NCBI GenBank assembly: GCA_948474755.1
Contig: CAOLHI010001301.1
Location: forward strand, 248,001 to 312,000
Origin: Ctenosaura bakeri
Lineage: Eukaryota > Chordata > Lepidosauria > Squamata > Iguanidae
Direction: 5' to 3'
DNA: 64,000 bases
Shown piece by piece: positions 47,705 through 58,553 of this stretch. Numbering within the stretch: the stretch's first letter is position 1; the number at the start of each line of letters is the position of its first letter. A program made the position numbers and the translations under genes. A model generated the notes under the pieces. That model searched no databases, had not been told where the DNA came from, and was given only the letters and a program-made list of their open reading frames with translations.

Positions 47705-47830
47705 ATTATAAAGGTATCTAAAAACAGTTGCTGGAGGTTATTAAACCAGTGTTGGGACGGCTGTCTCTCAGGGATGCTTTAGCCCTGGACTCCTGTACTA
47801 GCAGTGGGTTGGACTAGGTAGTCCTTGCAT
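47705..47830 (+). mobile_element. Old CR1/L3-like 3' end
   Basis: Degenerate 'ttgctggaggttattaaacc', 'ggctgtctctcagggatgct' and 'gcagtgggttggactaggta' match the 3' UTR layout. No octamer tail. Confidence 0.55.
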
Positions 47831-48200
47831 ACAGTAGCCCAGATCTCAGGGCCTGGGCCAGGCAGGCTTAGCTCCAGGCAAGAGGAAAGGGCACTGTGCA
47901 AATCTCTAGCTGAGATACTAAAGCAGCAGCTTACTACAGTTTAGAAGATTTCCTTCCTTCCCAGCTGTTGAAGTTTCAGGGCTCACCTTCCACTCTGCTC
48001 TGCATCCACCTTCTGGCTAGAAGCAAGTGTTCCTTAGGTCATCTCCCTAAGTATATGAGAAAAAATAATCCACTCATTTCACCTTGCTCTGGTGAGGATT
48101 TCTCTCTTAATTACCAAACAGAAATATATGTTCCCTCTATGTATGTTTGAATGACAAACTGTGAGCCAAAGCTTAATGACACCACCAGCAGCTGTCTCTA
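47831..48200. other. Unannotated segment
   Basis: Nothing recognised. Confidence 0.35.
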
Positions 48201-48622
48201 GGACGCTTTCTGCAGCTTACCTTCTCAAAATGTCCTCTGGCTGCAATCCCACCAGTACCTCTGCAAGAAAAGGAGTATATCCCCAGGGCTCCCCTCCGCA
48301 CCGGACCAGCTCCCTGTGGAAGGGAGCATAATGGACACACCTCTTCCCTCCACAGCACAGCTGGACACTTTTCCATTCTGCACTGGGGCAGCAAGTGCGC
48401 CTCCATTGTGCTTCCAGGTCTTCCACAGGGTAAGTAAGTACAGGAGGCTTGCATGATCATGGGTCATTAACAGGGAAAACCCGTCAATGATTTATTCCAC
48501 AGTCACACTGGTTGGTGATCGAAGAAGGACAGGACCCACCACGATGTCATGCAGAAGCATCATTGTGGTCATGCTCCTCTCCCATCTCCATGCCAGGATG
48601 CTGGCCTCAAGCAGAAAGGGCC
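48201..48622 (+). mobile_element. Family C MITE, long form
   Basis: Starts GGACGCTTTCTGCAGC and ends AGCAGAAAGGGCC. GGGTAAGT at 48428-48435. A hairpin-like motif 'gggtcattaacagggaaaac' / 'ccgtcaatga' is shared with the copies at 18.0 and 55.4 kb. 422 bp; the short 18.0-kb copy is an internal deletion of this layout. Confidence 0.75.
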
Positions 48623-48639
48623 TCAGTCTCTAGTTTTAA

Positions 48640-48839
48640 GTCATTTCCGCACTACGCTGTTCAAGTGCCATTATTCCACTTTCAACATTCTGTGGAATTC
48701 TGGGGTTTGCAGTTTATTGATGCTCAAGAGCTCTTTGGCTGAGAATTCTAAATGCCCCTGCCTAAATAAAAACCCCAGGATTCCACAGGATGTTGAAAGT
48801 GGAATAATAGCACTATAACAATGTAGTGCAGAAATGGCC
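48640..48839. mobile_element. Family A MITE, full length
   Basis: A 200-bp palindrome from GTCATTTCCGCACTACG to GTGCAGAAATGGCC, 17 bp after a family C element. Arms intact. Confidence 0.8.
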
Positions 48840-49289
48840 CTAGCCTGGAAACCTCAGAGCCTGGGATGAGCCTGAGCCAACAACCCCACCCTTCCAAATC
48901 TTATTAATTGAAGACTCCATAACTGCAAATGAGAGTGAACTTACTGCGTTATAGTCAAAAGGCAACTCTGATATGCCTTAGTTATCGCAGAAAGCAAGTA
49001 ATCACAAGTAATTATGCACTGTACACCTTTATATGAGTGTCATATAAAAGCAAAACACAATAATAACAGAAACAATCATGGCAGCATCTGGGAGGTCACC
49101 CATATAATAATGCTAGTATCACCAGCCCCAAAGCACTATAGAATGCTCATTTCCCTGGGGCTGGTTAATTGTTACTTGTTAATGCCATTAAACATAGTTC
49201 GTAGCCACTTTTAACACACTGCAGCAGAGTTTATATACCTCATCTTGTGTCTCAAGCACTGCCGAGAATAATCAGAAACAAACAGGACA
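48840..49289. other. Unannotated segment
   Basis: Nothing recognised. Confidence 0.35.
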
Positions 49290-49820
49290 GCTGGCAGGAC
49301 CATTTTTGCCACCGGCTCCTCCTCCTAATCTTATAGAAATTCGAGAAGATCTTTAAGCAAGGGACTGGACCCTTCAAAAGAGGCCTTTGCAAACTTTAAT
49401 GTCACCAAATATTTCCCAAGCCACTTTTTGAGAGTGACTTAAATTTGTTCTCTAAGGTTGGCCTCATACAGCCCCCACTTTCCACCTCCTGCCACATGCA
49501 AGGAAAAAAAGGGGGTCCAGAAAGGCCCAGCAAGCCAGCTGGCTATTACTAATATTTATTAAAATCCCTTAGGCAGGCAAACACACTAGCCCAAAAGCAG
49601 CTTTAATAATAGGCAACATACAGCACATTTTTCTTATATTGCCCTGTAATCAAATCTAAAGCTTCTGTTCGGGCTCTTTGTTTTACCTAGAGGACCTGGC
49701 TTCCAATTTAGTTGTGGCCTGCTCTAAACTGATTTTTCATTGTAATTAATGCCTGTGTTTGGCCTTTGTCGCTTCCACAACTTCCCATTAGAGAGCTACA
49801 GCCATCTAGAGAGAATGTGA
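49290..49820. promoter_or_regulatory. Candidate conserved noncoding block
   Basis: Unique AT-rich sequence full of TAAT, ATTA and 'gtaattaatgcc'-type motifs (for example 49560-49760), with no repeat similarity and sharp contrast to neighbours. Enhancer-like by composition only. Confidence 0.35.
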
Positions 49821-50072
49821 CCAAGTTAAGTTACCTCCAGAAAAGGGGAGGGGGGGTCAGATGAAATGAGATTCAACTGTAACTGTAACGTGGTTTCAAA
49901 GGAGCCCTTTTCCAAGTTTTCTACTAGTTTTTGAGGAGAGAGAATAGCTGGAATCTTGCTTGTTAGTTCCAGCTAGAGAAGATCTATTGGATTGATTATT
50001 GAATGGTGAATCAATTTGCCAATAAATTAAATAAACAGGTCTATTCTATCTACTCATGACTGCCATTTTTAA

Positions 50073-50073
<1 letters not shown>

Positions 50074-50129
<56 letters not shown>
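50074..50129. repeat. (ATT)n microsatellite
   Basis: About 18 uninterrupted ATT units. The longest pure microsatellite in the window and probably length-variable. Confidence 0.95.
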
Positions 50130-50197
50130 TTTGTTCATTTTCTTCCAGCATACCAGGGGCCCTAGTATAGGACTGCCAGGTTGAAAAATGGAGATTT

Positions 50198-50396
50198 AAC
50201 CAGCATGATGCCGTATTTTGAGTATCGGACTACGACGCTTGAAACCAGGATTCAATTCCCTGTTCAGCCATGGAAACCCACTGGGTGATCTTGGGGGTGT
50301 CGCACACTCTCAGCCCCAGAAAGCCCCATGATAGGTTCACCGTAGGGTCACCATAAGTCAGAAATTACTTGAAGGCACACAGCAGCAACAACAACC
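50198..50396 (+). mobile_element. CORE-SINE, full length
   Basis: tRNA-like head (A-box-like 'gtattttgagtatcgga', B-box-like 'ggattcaattccc'), CORE block 'cccactgggtgatcttgggg', then 'agtcagaaattacttgaagg' and the tail 'cacacagcagcaacaacaac'. It lies 70 bp after the ATT array. Confidence 0.82.
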
Positions 50397-50691
50397 AGAG
50401 GGGACTTTGGCAAGTGCTGTTTGGCACACAACTGTTGACTCAACACAATCATACCCTCCAGCAATTTTTAGAGAGGAAAGTAGAATAGGGGTAACCAAGG
50501 AACACCAGAGTACAGTCATGATGAAAAAAGATATTATTAATTATGAAGATCAGACAAGCTAGGAGAGGCTTCAAATAGTTTCCTTTTGCCTGATTCAACA
50601 AAGAAAGACAAGATGCCACCCTCTCCCTTCCCCCTGCTGAGTTAGCAGAGTGCAATCAACGTTTGCATTTTGAACTCAGTTTGCAGCCGTC
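50397..50691. other. Unannotated segment
   Basis: Nothing recognised. Confidence 0.35.
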
Positions 50692-50694
50692 AAA

Positions 50695-50873
50695 GGCCAT
50701 TTCTGCACTAGACTGTTATGGTGCAATTATTCCACTTTCAACATCCTATGGAATCTTGGGGTTGGCAGTTTAGGGAGGGGCCTCAAAGCCCCTCCCTAAA
50801 CTCCAAACCCCAGGATTCCATAGGATGTTGAAAGTGGAATAATCGCACTTAATAGGCTAGTGTGGAAATGGCC
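50695..50873. mobile_element. Family A MITE with AAA duplication
   Basis: A 179-bp palindrome from GGCCATTTCTGCAC to GTGTGGAAATGGCC, flanked by AAA on both sides (50692-50694, 50874-50876). The centre is shortened, leaving 'gggaggggcc' next to 'cccctccc'. Confidence 0.85.
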
Positions 50874-51155
50874 AAAGTAAACCAAGGAGAAAGGAAGAAA
50901 GTGGGAGGGAGAGAGGGAGGCACTGGGACATTTTACAAACAGCTGACAAACTGGGATGGCAAAGCATGAACTGGGCCTGTCCCTGACAAATGGGCCCCAT
51001 GTGTCCCAGTACACCTCTGTGGTAGGGGAACTTAAGCATATGGAAGACACAAACAAAAGTCTGGCCTATTTACAGAGGAGCATTTCATTGCAAACCTCCC
51101 CACTGTAGTCTGATTATGAGGAGGCCCTTTCCTGCCATTGATTTACCACCTCTCA

Positions 51156-51678
51156 GGCCCTTTTCGCATTAAGGCTTCTAGCGCAAGCGGGGGAGGGCAG
51201 CTCGCGCAAGAAACCTTCTCCGGGAGGCTGCCGTTTCCCCCTCCTTCCTTCCGCAGGTGAAGGAACAAGCGGGGAAGCGGCAGCCTCCCGGAGGCGGCGG
51301 CGGCTCGCGCATCCGCCCCCCCAGCGAAGCAGGAGGCTGTCGCGTCCGTCCCCCCTGTGCATGCTCGAAGCAGGAGGTGTCGCGTCCGTCGCGCTAGCTC
51401 CCCGCCCCACCCCTTCCTTCCGCAGGGGCGGAGGGAAGGAAGCGCGACCCGGCCTTCTCCCCGACGCTCCGCACAGGAGGTAAGCGCATGTGGGTTCCGG
51501 GAGCGCTGCGCGAGCGCAGGTGATTTTCGCTTTGAGGCGAAAATAAAAAAATACGCGCTCACGCAGCGTCAGCCCCGTGAGAGCGGCAGAAGTGGGAGTG
51601 TGTCGCGCAGAGCGACGCTCCCACTCCCGCGAGGCTCACGGGGCTGTCGTGCGACAGAAAGCCCGTGCGAAAAGAGCC
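51156..51678 (+). mobile_element. Family B MITE with TCA duplication
   Basis: Starts GGCCCTTTTCGCATT and ends GTGCGAAAAGAGCC, with exact TCA both sides (51153-51155, 51679-51681). AGGTAAGC at 51478-51485, hairpin at 51523-51544 (attttcgc / gcgaaaat), and a 77-bp foldback at 51570-51646. CpG-rich. Frames up to 139 codons are compositional. Confidence 0.88.
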
Positions 51679-51681
51679 TCA

Positions 51682-52800
51682 GGTTCATAACAACTAGGAC
51701 TGACACAATACCATAAATGATCCCCCAAAGTCTTTTGCAACTTTCGGAGGCCCTCGGGTACAGAATAAATGCAGAAAGTATTTCTTGACAGCAAAGGAAC
51801 AAACTGTCAGCTTAGCCAAACTTGCATACTTGCCTTCTCTGTCTTTTTCTCCCTTTCTTTTCCTTTTGTTTCCTTTATTTCATTCCCCCCCCCCGCTCAA
51901 CTTCCCCTTTCTTTTTGGCCTTCTGCTCACCTATTAAAAAGTTCAGGCAAGTGTCCAAACCAAGTGCACTTGATTCAAAAAAATTACTCTTGGGACAAAT
52001 TTGGGCTCAGGGTCTGCTGTGGTTAATTTTCAGTCTGTGCTCCCCATTTCCTCTGAAATACTACCTGGCGTTTAAGGTTGCTCAGCACAGGATGTTCCAG
52101 AAACCTCTGAAAACATTCTGAGAACTGCTTTTCCAACAACTAACCTCCATAAGAGACTGAAGGACCTGTCCCAAAGTTTTAAAGACGGGAGAGACGGAGA
52201 GGGAGGGAGAGCCTGATGCTCAACTGTTCCTTTGACCTTTCTCTCTTGGTTCGTCTGCTGTTTCCAGTAAGTTTTCTCTGTTTCTAGACAAAATAATAAG
52301 CCCTTTCCCCCTCTCCCCCATCCTGTTCCCAAACAGTAAACATGACCTAACTATTACCTCCCTGGGCAACCTTCACCATAGCCTACAAGGGAGAACTACA
52401 TAGAGTACATCAGCATTTTGTAACAGTGCTAATGACAGGGATTCATTTTTGCATCATGAGCCACATATTTTGAGCAAACCAGCAAGTGATGTTGAGGTGG
52501 GAACCCCTGATGAGGACATTTCCTGCCTCCGCCCCCCAAAAGAGGGTCCTTTACTGGAGATCAAATACAGAGATGCAGAGGATCAGTAACCTCGGTTTTA
52601 TTATGTGTATGCAAATAGAACTTACAGCAATCACTATAAAGAGGGGACAATCAGAGGCTCCAAATATCACCATACATGGAATTTCCAGAAACATTCCAGC
52701 AGAACCTTCCAATACCTGTCAATCACAAATTAGTTACATTAGATGGAGGTAAGTCTGTAGTTCCACCCAGCAATAACATTTATAGCCTTAGTAGAGACAT
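51682..52800. other. Unannotated segment
   Basis: CT-rich piece at 51840-51930. No gene or repeat recognised. Confidence 0.4.
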
Positions 52801-52802
52801 AG

Positions 52803-52982
52803 GGCCTTTCCACACAACACTGTTACAGTGCTATTATTCCACTTTCAACATCCTATGGAAGGAGGGGCATTTAGCATTCTCAGCCAGAAAGCTCTTTGGC
52901 CTCACTAAACTACAAACCCCAGAGTTCCACAGGATATTGAAAGTGGAATAATAGCACTATAACAGTATAGTGCGGAAAGGCC
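52803..52982. mobile_element. Family A MITE
   Basis: From GGGCCTTTCCACACAAC to GTGCGGAAAGGCC. The left arm is shortened after 'catcctatgg'. Its 'GGCCTTT' terminus is intermediate between families A and B. Confidence 0.78.
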
Positions 52983-52994
52983 TTATATACACTA

Positions 52995-54457
52995 CAGGTG
53001 AAGCCTCCATCACCCAAAATGCTAATGACCAGAAATGTTCTGTATTTCAGATTGTTTTAAGATTTTGGGATGCACTACATTTTGGAATAGCCTCACATCT
53101 CGTTCATTTGTGACTTGGGTTTTGTATGAGACACAAGGCTGGAGATTGACTGGGGATCTGTGAAATGGCAGGAATCCAATGGTAGTGCTCAGTATTGTTA
53201 CCCTGTAATTTGGGGGGGTCCCATGAGGGGCACCCAGCTTGCCAATTAAAACACCAAATTGGAGAAAATTAGCTTGAACACTGTTTTGGCTAGCAAGAGG
53301 CAGGGTAACGTTGCAAGGATCTTAAACCCAGTGTCTACGACTTCAGGTCAGGGAGAAAGCAGACAAGTTCTAAAGTAACCAAAATAACAGTTTTATTGAT
53401 AAACAACAGAGAATAAATAACACACCACACTACCTAACTAAGAAACGGAACTGGGAAGCGTAAGGATAGGCAATGCGACACCTGGTCTCATTGTCCTGAA
53501 GGAACGAAGAGATGGGGTCCAGAAGGAGAAAGCTCAGCGTGGAAAACTGAGGGGAGTTTCCTTAGACGGGCAGCAGCAGGGCAGGATAGCAATCCAAGGT
53601 AGTCTGAAGACTGTTTGAAAGTGAGGGGTTTATATAGGGGAGTTTGTAGCTCTCGGCTATGGCAAGCCAGGTAAGAACAAAAGGAGTTTTGGTGCTGGAC
53701 AAAGGATTTAGAAAGGTCAACTTTAACATGATGAGATTAACGCTTGATGACAATGGTATAGCCAATATGTAAATGACTTGTCCACCGGGCTGGCTCGGCT
53801 GAGAGCCGCGCCACTGTTGCGAAAGCATACACGTGGAAAGTTCCCTGAAGGGAGGAGCAAAGCTAAGTTGCTGGCCTGAAAAGAGATTGGAATGTGAGAG
53901 CAATTAACGGCCACACTCATGTCCGTGCTTGTCCTGAGAACTCACAAACACGTGGAGTGAGGTAACTGAGAGCAAGTCCAGCCAGGGCCGAATTAAATGA
54001 TATCAAAGCAATATCTGGGAGCCCCCACCCAGGGAGCCATACCGGAAGTAACAGTATGTCTCCACACACCCTGTCATTTCACAGATACTCAATCTCTCTC
54101 TTTTTGCTGCCAGCCTCCCACTCTTGCCTTCAGGGTGATGGCTACAGCGTTCCTGCTTATTCATCTCTCAGATCCTCAATCTCTCTCTTTGCTGCCAGCT
54201 GCCCATTTCTGCCTTTGAGGTGGTGGCTGAGGCACTTCTCAGATCTGAGAAACAAACAAGCAGAAGCGCTGCAGCCACCACCTTGAAGGCAGAAATGGGT
54301 GGCTGGCAGCAAAAAGAGGCACTAAAGATCTGAGAGGTGAATGGGCAGGAGACTCACATTTACTGCCTTGAAAGCAGAAGTGGGTGGCTGACAGCAAAAA
54401 GTTTCAGGTTCTGGAGGTTTTTGGATTTTGGATTTTTGGATAAGGGAGGTTCAACTT
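52995..54457. mobile_element. Tigger/pogo-like element split by an LTR
   Basis: The left end CAGGTGAAGCCTCCATCACC and the right end (inverse of 'ggataagggaggttcaact') are related. The sequences 'caccacccaaaatgct'-type at the left and 'ttggattttggatttttgga' at the right match a pogo-type MITE layout I recall. TA precedes the left end. The halves are 52995-53195 and 54054-54457. The right half holds two inverted 'gctgccagc...cttgaaggcaga' blocks. Confidence 0.6.
53196..54053 (-). mobile_element. Solo LTR, minus strand
   Basis: 858 bp from TGTTACCCTG to GGAAGTAACA, flanked by exact 4-bp GTAT (53192-53195, 54054-54057). On the minus strand a TATATAAA box lies near 53630-53637 and AATAAA near 53395-53400. 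Same family as the 10.2-kb and 41.6-kb copies. No internal retroviral genes. Confidence 0.82.
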
Positions 54458-54485
54458 CTACTATTTTCCATCAACAGGCAACTCA

Positions 54486-54765
54486 CCTTTAGCCTTTCAG
54501 ACTATAATTGTCTTTTTCTAGTGAGTCATGTCTTCTCACGATATGGTCAAAGTACGACAGCCTCAGTTTGGTCATCTTAGTTTCGAGGGAGAGTTCAGTT
54601 TTGATTTGCTCTAGGATCAATTTATACATCTTTTTAGTACTCTGTAGAACTCTTCTCCAGCACCACATTTCAAACGAGTTGATTATTTTCCTACCTTTCC
54701 TCACAGCCCAGTTTTCACAACCATATGTTAAAATTGGAAATACAATCACATAGACAATCCAAACT
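54486..54765 (-). mobile_element. RTE/BovB-like LINE, reverse transcriptase tail
   Basis: The minus-strand frame (54749-54489) reads 'FPILTYGCENWAVRKGRKII', 'NSFEMWCWRRVLQSTKKMYK' and 'TKLRLSYFDHIVRRHDSLEK'. This matches the C-terminal 'YGCE.W...F..WCWRR' signature of RTE-clade proteins. Only about 87 codons remain. BovB is known in squamates and moved horizontally between vertebrates; assignment to BovB rather than another RTE is a guess. Confidence 0.7.
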
Positions 54766-54804
54766 GTAGTATTTGGATTTACATTGCTTTACATTTCAGG
54801 ATTT

Positions 54805-55215
54805 TGCCACTTTTCACACCTTACCTTTTCGTGGAGGTGGGGGGTGGCGCTCGTGTGAGAAGCCTTCAGAGGATCGCTTTCGTGTCCCTGCCGCTTGAGT
54901 TTTGCAGCAGCTTCCTGGCCTCACCCCTTCCTACCACAGCGCAGCCTGGGAGTTGCAGGCTAGCACTGAGGCAGGAAGCACAATCGGCGTGGCTCAGGAG
55001 GCTGCACACGGCAGGTAAGTGTGCTCCACGCCCCTGAGCATTGCACGACCGCGCGGCATTTTCGGCTTGAAGCCAAAAATAAAAAAAATGCGTGTGCTGT
55101 TCACATCACGCTCTTGAGCGTCGCGTAAATCTGAGTGCATCATGCAGACTGCTCCTCACATTTACACGACACTCAAGGAGCCCTTTCGCTTAAGAAACAC
55201 CATGCAAAAAGGGCC
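54805..55215 (+). mobile_element. Family B MITE
   Basis: Starts TGCCACTTTTCACACC and ends GCAAAAAGGGCC, with TTT on both sides. AGGTAAGT at 55013-55020; hairpin ttttcggctt / aagccaaaaa near 55060-55080; right-side foldback. Near in layout to the 35.7- and 42.6-kb copies. Confidence 0.78.
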
Positions 55216-55337
55216 TTTATCTTGTTCCTTAATCGCTGCCCTTCCAAGACCTAATCTTCTGATTTCTTGATTGCAGTCCCCATTTAAAGTTAAAAAATAC
55301 ACATTAAAAGCAATTATTAAGACATATTTAAAGCTTA

Positions 55338-55730
55338 GGCCCTTTTAGTGCCACCCTCCCAACCCGTCATGGGGACAGAAGAAGGATGGAACTGTGACAA
55401 TGCTTCTGCATGATGTCATCACAGTCCCGTCTTTCTCCCATCCCCAGGCAGTGTAATCATGAATGAAATCATTGATGGGTTTTCCCTGTCAATGACCTGC
55501 AATCATGCCACCATCCCACACTTACCTGGCCTGCAGAAGCCTAAGAAGCGCAATGGCTGCATTTCCTGCCTCAGCAGAGCCTGGGAAGGTACCTGGCTGC
55601 ACTGCAGAAAAAAAGAGGTGTGGCCATTATGCTCCTTTCTGCAGGGAACCAGCCAATGTGGAGGGGAGCACTCCCACTGCCAGGATCCCCGCTGGATGCC
55701 CTTGCAAAAAGTTAGGACGCAGAAAGGACC
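55338..55730 (-). mobile_element. Family C MITE
   Basis: Starts GGCCCTTTTAGTGCC and ends ACGCAGAAAGGACC; flanks TTA and ATA. AGGTAAGT on the minus strand at 55520-55527. It shares 'gatgtcatcacagtcccgtc' and 'gggttttccctgtcaatgac' blocks with the 48.2-kb copy. Frames up to 91 codons are incidental. Confidence 0.75.
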
Positions 55731-55884
55731 ATAATAAAATAGAAACATGGTTGGAAAGTAAGAAACTCTAATTTGAGGGCCTCTGAATTTAAATCATGTA
55801 CTCTGCTGTACCAGGCTCTCCCCCTCCATTCTGAGAAAAAGCAAAGCATTCTGGTACTTGAGAATTGTCCTGAGAACACACTGA

Positions 55885-56598
55885 GGCCATTTCCGCACAA
55901 GGTTGATATGTAGTAGCGTCAAATTCTTACCCTCCAATTTGCATGTTGAACCATTTTAGCCTTGTAGTTTTTGTCATGGTTCTGCACATTTTCAGCTCCT
56001 GGAACAGTTCACTGCGATGTGAAACCACTGTATGGAAAAATTGGAAAAACTCTGATGTAAATCTGTCAAACTAGTTCTAATTTGGTTTTCACCTACATGC
56101 AGAAGCATAGCATTGATTCACATCACAGAAGTGGCCAGTTATGGGTGTTCCCAGGCTCTCCCTTCCACCATTTCCATCCCTATCTCTCTCCACCCATCAA
56201 AGGGCAGGCTGCCATCATTATTGTCTTCCTGTGTTAGACAGCGGGAAGAGAGTGGATCTGGTAATGGACTGTTAAAATGTGTTTTTTTCCATGTATCAAC
56301 GAACATCCATTGCTACGCACAAACGTAGCAACACAGAAATGATTTTAAAAACTTTTTTTTGTTTTTTAAAAAAACAGACCAATCAGCAATGGCAGGGCAG
56401 GGTGAGGGAGGGGAATGGGAGTGTCCAGGGACTTGCTGTTGTGGATGCAGCAACCACTGTTCTACACAGTAGTATGATGTAATGGGGAGGTGCAGACAGC
56501 ACTGTTTCTGAATTTCTGAATTCAGTTTCCCAATTGGAGTATAAAAACACCACTCTTGACACAGTGAACTGCTCCTCCCCTCTCGTGCAGAAATGGCC
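55885..56598. mobile_element. Type I MITE (714 bp, unique interior)
   Basis: Starts GGCCATTTCCGCAC and ends GTGCAGAAATGGCC, identical in style to family A, with TGA on the left and TGT on the right. The interior is unrelated to families A, B, C or J and is not palindromic. Only short frames. Confidence 0.65.
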
Positions 56599-56799
56599 TG
56601 TGATGGATACTTTGTTGATGGTCTTACACGATCTCAATGTGACATGAGCTTGGGATTGAAAATGGGTACCAGTTTTGTCTAAGCTGCTCTGAACTTCTCA
56701 AAAGAACATGTGAGTCTAAGTGTAACAATAATGATACATCATTCTACCACTTATGCTTTCCATGACTGATTCATATTTGCATATATTTTAGCACTGCTA

Positions 56800-57230
56800 C
56801 TCTTATTTTCAACTGTTGCCAGGAGGCCCAAGTCTGGAATGACAGGGAGGGTTAATAATCTTAATAAATAAATACAGAGTTGTAGCAGCAGCTACATCAA
56901 TACAAGGCATTCTGAGTGCTTGGAGCAGCTCCGTAGGATCTGTGTGCCAAGCGGCACATATTAAGATGGAAGCCTTGTCCCATGTATTGGGTCTTTAATG
57001 TCACCACTCTTGTGACATTTCGATGTAATGTTGAATCGTTAAAAAAAAATAATGCAACCACCTTTCACTGCCACACTGGTTACAGGAACATAATCCAGTG
57101 GGAAGATGGTTAACGACTTTCTTAATGTCAGCATAAACAACAGCAGTAATCACTGTTTGCGGTTTACTATTTAGAGTTATTTTACAAGACTGCTGGCTGA
57201 AAAGGTCCTTGTTGTTTTTTTCTTTGCTGC
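56800..57230. promoter_or_regulatory. Candidate conserved noncoding block
   Basis: Unique sequence with word content typical of conserved elements: 'gcggcacatattaagatgga', 'gtgacatttcgatgtaatgt', 'gtcagcataaacaacagcag' and 'gtttgcggtttactatttag'. No repeat match and no frame of interest. Role is inference. Confidence 0.33.
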
Positions 57231-57532
57231 CCCTTTCTGGTTTATATCAATGTTTCTTCCCTTTTGACATTTATATCCAAGATCATGGTAGGAGAATGGA
57301 AACCCAAGGGTGTCTCTACCCTGTTTCCTCATGACCAGATTAAAGTGGATGATTCTCCCTTCATAGCTGTTCCATCAAGAAAATGGCCTGCATCCTATTG
57401 ACTCCAAGGCCAGCTGGTGAATATGTTGCCATGGGGGCAGAGATTTGCCTCTTGGTTCTACAGTCACATCTGCTACAGCTGCTCCCAGTTGTATGGAACC
57501 TGCCCCAGTGATGAATCTCTGAGGCTTTTCAC

Positions 57533-57936
57533 AGGTTACCCGTTTGCACAGCTGGGGGGGGGTCTTGCACGCAAAGCCTCAGCCGGAACGCTGCCGCTTC
57601 CCCACACCTTCGTTCCGCAGCTCACTTCCTGGTAGCGCAACCGTCATGCTAGTGCCCAGCCCCTTCCTTCCGCAGGGCAGTCTGGGAGCTGTAGGCTGCA
57701 CTGGGGGAGGAAGCGTGACCAGCCCGCTCATCCGACGCACCGCACGGCAGGCCCTGGGAGCATTGCGCGACCGCGCAGTATTTTTGGTTCCCAGCTGAAA
57801 ATAATAAAATGCGCTCGTGTCCAGCTTTAGGCTTGTGAGCGTCGCGTGAATGGGAGTGCATCGTACGGACCAATGCTCCCATTCACGCGATGCTCAAGGG
57901 GCCCTCTCACAACAGAAATTGCGTGCGAAAAGGGCC
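57533..57936 (+). mobile_element. Family B MITE without donor-like site
   Basis: Starts GGCTTTTCACAGG and ends GCGTGCGAAAAGGGCC. Its core, hairpin ('ttttggttcccagctgaaaa') and right foldback ('tgggagtgcatcgtacgg' / 'caatgctccca') are present. The AGGTAAG octamer is replaced by 'caggccctggg', apparently by a small deletion. Confidence 0.75.
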
Positions 57937-58144
57937 TCTGTCAGGAGTAAGGTCCAGCACCTAAAGGGGTTACCTACAATCCTGTAGCAGCTGTAAGAAG
58001 AGCAATGTGTGAGGACTTCTGCTTATCCTACCCAATAAGAGGATTTCTACCTGTCCTATCTTAGAAGCCCTCATGGTTTCTGTGTGACTTTATTTTTATA
58101 ATCCCATGAATGGACTGAACAACTGCTGCCACCACAGATACTAT

Positions 58145-58402
58145 GGCCCTTGCCACACTATGCCGCAATCCGGCAAGGTCCTGGTGTCATCCCAGCAGCG
58201 CCTTTGCCAGGATGGGAATGTGTCCCAAATGCTCCCCTCTGCACCCAGTGAGCTGCCAATGGATGGTAGCTCTCAGGACACATTCCATCATTCTGCAATG
58301 CAGCGGCCACTTTCTGTGCTGCACTGAGGTAGGAAGCCCCTTGATAGTGCTTCTATCCTTTCTGCTTGGCCTCAGCCATGAGATCATCATGTGAAAGAGG
58401 CC
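58145..58402. mobile_element. Family C-like MITE with TAT duplication
   Basis: Starts GGCCCTTGCCACAC and ends ATGTGAAAGAGGCC. Exact TAT both sides (58142-58144, 58403-58405). 258 bp; no AGGTAAG octamer. Confidence 0.75.
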
Positions 58403-58439
58403 TATTACTGGATTTTTTTATCCAGTAATAATATAGTGC

Positions 58440-58553
58440 ACAATTGCAACCACTGGGGATGCACCAGGAGTGGGACAGGAATGATGCACACATCACGGAC
58501 TGGCTTCAACACATCCCCATGCCAGAATGGGGCCACAGTGTGAAAATGACCCA
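58440..58553. mobile_element. Family C fragment
   Basis: Short piece with 'aaccactggggatgcaccag' and a right end 'cacagtgtgaaaatgaccc' like the family C right side. Left end missing. Confidence 0.45.
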
